A stretch of DNA of 7,656 bases from Sulfurimonas sp. (GTDB lineage Bacteria > Campylobacterota > Campylobacteria > Campylobacterales > Sulfurimonadaceae). This document shows positions 7,054-7,656 of this stretch, piece after piece. Made by a program: the position numbers and the translations under genes. Position 1 is the first letter of the stretch. Each line of letters starts with the position of its first letter. The notes beneath the pieces are model-generated. The model saw only the letters and a program-made list of their open reading frames with translations. It was not told the origin of the DNA and ran no database searches. The DNA is taken from contig JAGGWO010000185.1 of NCBI GenBank assembly GCA_021157485.1, positions 1 through 7,656 of the forward strand, read 5' to 3'.

Positions 7054-7656
7054 ACTTCTTTTTGATTCTCAGGGCCACAGTTTCAAATCGCTCCCCGTCA
7101 AGTCCCATCTCGTTAACTTTAACACAAGCTTTTTTAATAGACTCTTCCGTTAAAACCTCTTTTAAATTTATAGCAGTTCTTATCACATCAATCGCAGCGG
7201 CATACTGTTTAACTACAGCATTAGCCCCTTCTTCTACTTTTTTATTTTTATTTTTAGGATCTAAGATAGCGTTTGCATACTCTTTAGTGACTTTATCACT
7301 CTCTTTTGCAGCTTCATCTTCTTCATTTGGATCTAACTCTTTTAAAACCTCTGCGTAAACCGGCTCTAAATTCCAATGTTCAAAAAGTATAGCACTTAAA
7401 TAGTATGAAGTAGTTCCTAAAAACTCTCTCTCAAAATCTTGGATATTTGTACAAGCCAAGAAACCTTCTCTATATGTTTCAAGATAGTCACTATCGTGAA
7501 GTTCTTTTGACACAATAATCTTTCCAGACTCCATAATAAGAGCAAGAGAAGTTAATATATGTGTGTCTCGTAAATCAACCTTCGCATACCACTGCATCAT
7601 CAAAGAACTTTGCAGTATACACATCTCATTAAACTGAGCGTTATTAAAGCCATATA
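7040..7656 (-). CDS. HDOD-domain protein, partial: N-terminal part beyond the window
   Basis: The frame is open to the right edge, so the Met at 7624 is an internal residue; 204 residues are visible. The first part, GFNNAQFNEMCILQSSLMMQWYAKVDLRD followed by SLALIMESGKIIVSKEL, resembles the HDOD domain of epsilonproteobacterial proteins such as the motility-linked Cj0248 of Campylobacter. HDOD domains are relatives of HD phosphohydrolases and are usually thought to act in signalling without catalysis; no complete HD metal site is seen in the visible part. After the domain comes a charged segment (EEDEAAKESDK, then DPKNKNKKVEEG) and a helical tail ending in RIKKKYEEQ. It is the most upstream visible gene of the minus-strand set and overlaps nspC by 14 bases. 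A regulatory role is plausible, but its target cannot be read here. The family assignment is from remembered sequence patterns. Confidence 0.72.
   Translation of the reverse strand, partial: YGFNNAQFNEMCILQSSLMMQWYAKVDLRDTHILTSLALIMESGKIIVSKELHDSDYLETYREGFLACTNIQDFEREFLGTTSYYLSAILFEHWNLEPVYAEVLKELDPNEEDEAAKESDKVTKEYANAILDPKNKNKKVEEGANAVVKQYAAAIDVIRTAINLKEVLTEESIKKACVKVNEMGLDGERFETVALRIKKKYEEQ

Noticed and set aside
6135..7358. Plus-strand open frames at 6135-6374 and 7026-7358
   Set aside because: They are antisense to nspC and the HDOD gene. The serine/leucine-rich products reflect reverse reading of lysine- and glutamate-rich codons.
7622..7624. ATG at 7624 as the start of the HDOD gene
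   Set aside because: The frame stays open upstream to the window edge with family-like residues (GFNNAQFNE), so this Met is internal.
1..7656. Defence system, prophage, integrated element, CRISPR array or RNA gene
   Set aside because: All genes but the methyltransferase and the HDOD protein are standard housekeeping genes. I see no repeat array, transposase, integrase, tRNA-like or rRNA sequence, and no shift in base composition.

Overview
The window looks like ordinary chromosome from a Campylobacterota (epsilonproteobacterial) bacterium, most likely of the Sulfurimonas/Sulfurovum type. The basis is the AT-rich sequence, with A/T-ending codons, together with a short RecO of the Helicobacter/Campylobacter type, a MagIII-type 3-methyladenine DNA glycosylase, and NspC from the carboxyspermidine/carboxynorspermidine polyamine route. 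The genus is an inference from remembered family resemblance, not from a search.

Layout. Positions 1-3992 (minus strand) hold most of gltB, the large subunit of glutamate synthase, which runs off the left edge and lacks roughly its last 150 residues. Positions 3993-4170 are a 178-bp AT-rich divergent intergenic region with several short palindromes; it should carry the promoters of gltB (leftward) and recO (rightward). recO (4171-4788, plus strand) is the only plus-strand gene. Its stop codon overlaps that of the convergent magIII. From the right edge back to 4783, four minus-strand genes form a tightly packed set: an HDOD-domain gene (5' end outside the window), nspC, a small SAM-dependent methyltransferase, and magIII. 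They overlap by 14, 1 and 41 bases, so they are probably one operon with coupled translation. Its promoter is not in the window.

Function. gltB makes glutamate from glutamine and 2-oxoglutarate. nspC makes spermidine or norspermidine. recO and magIII serve recombinational and base-excision DNA repair. The HDOD protein is probably regulatory, and the methyltransferase has no assignable substrate. I see no RNA gene, CRISPR array, insertion sequence, phage gene or defence cassette, and no convincing evidence of an undescribed system. The points most worth a second look are active-site pocket differences in MagIII, the overlapping gene arrangement, and a perfect 16-bp palindrome touching the gltB ribosome binding site.
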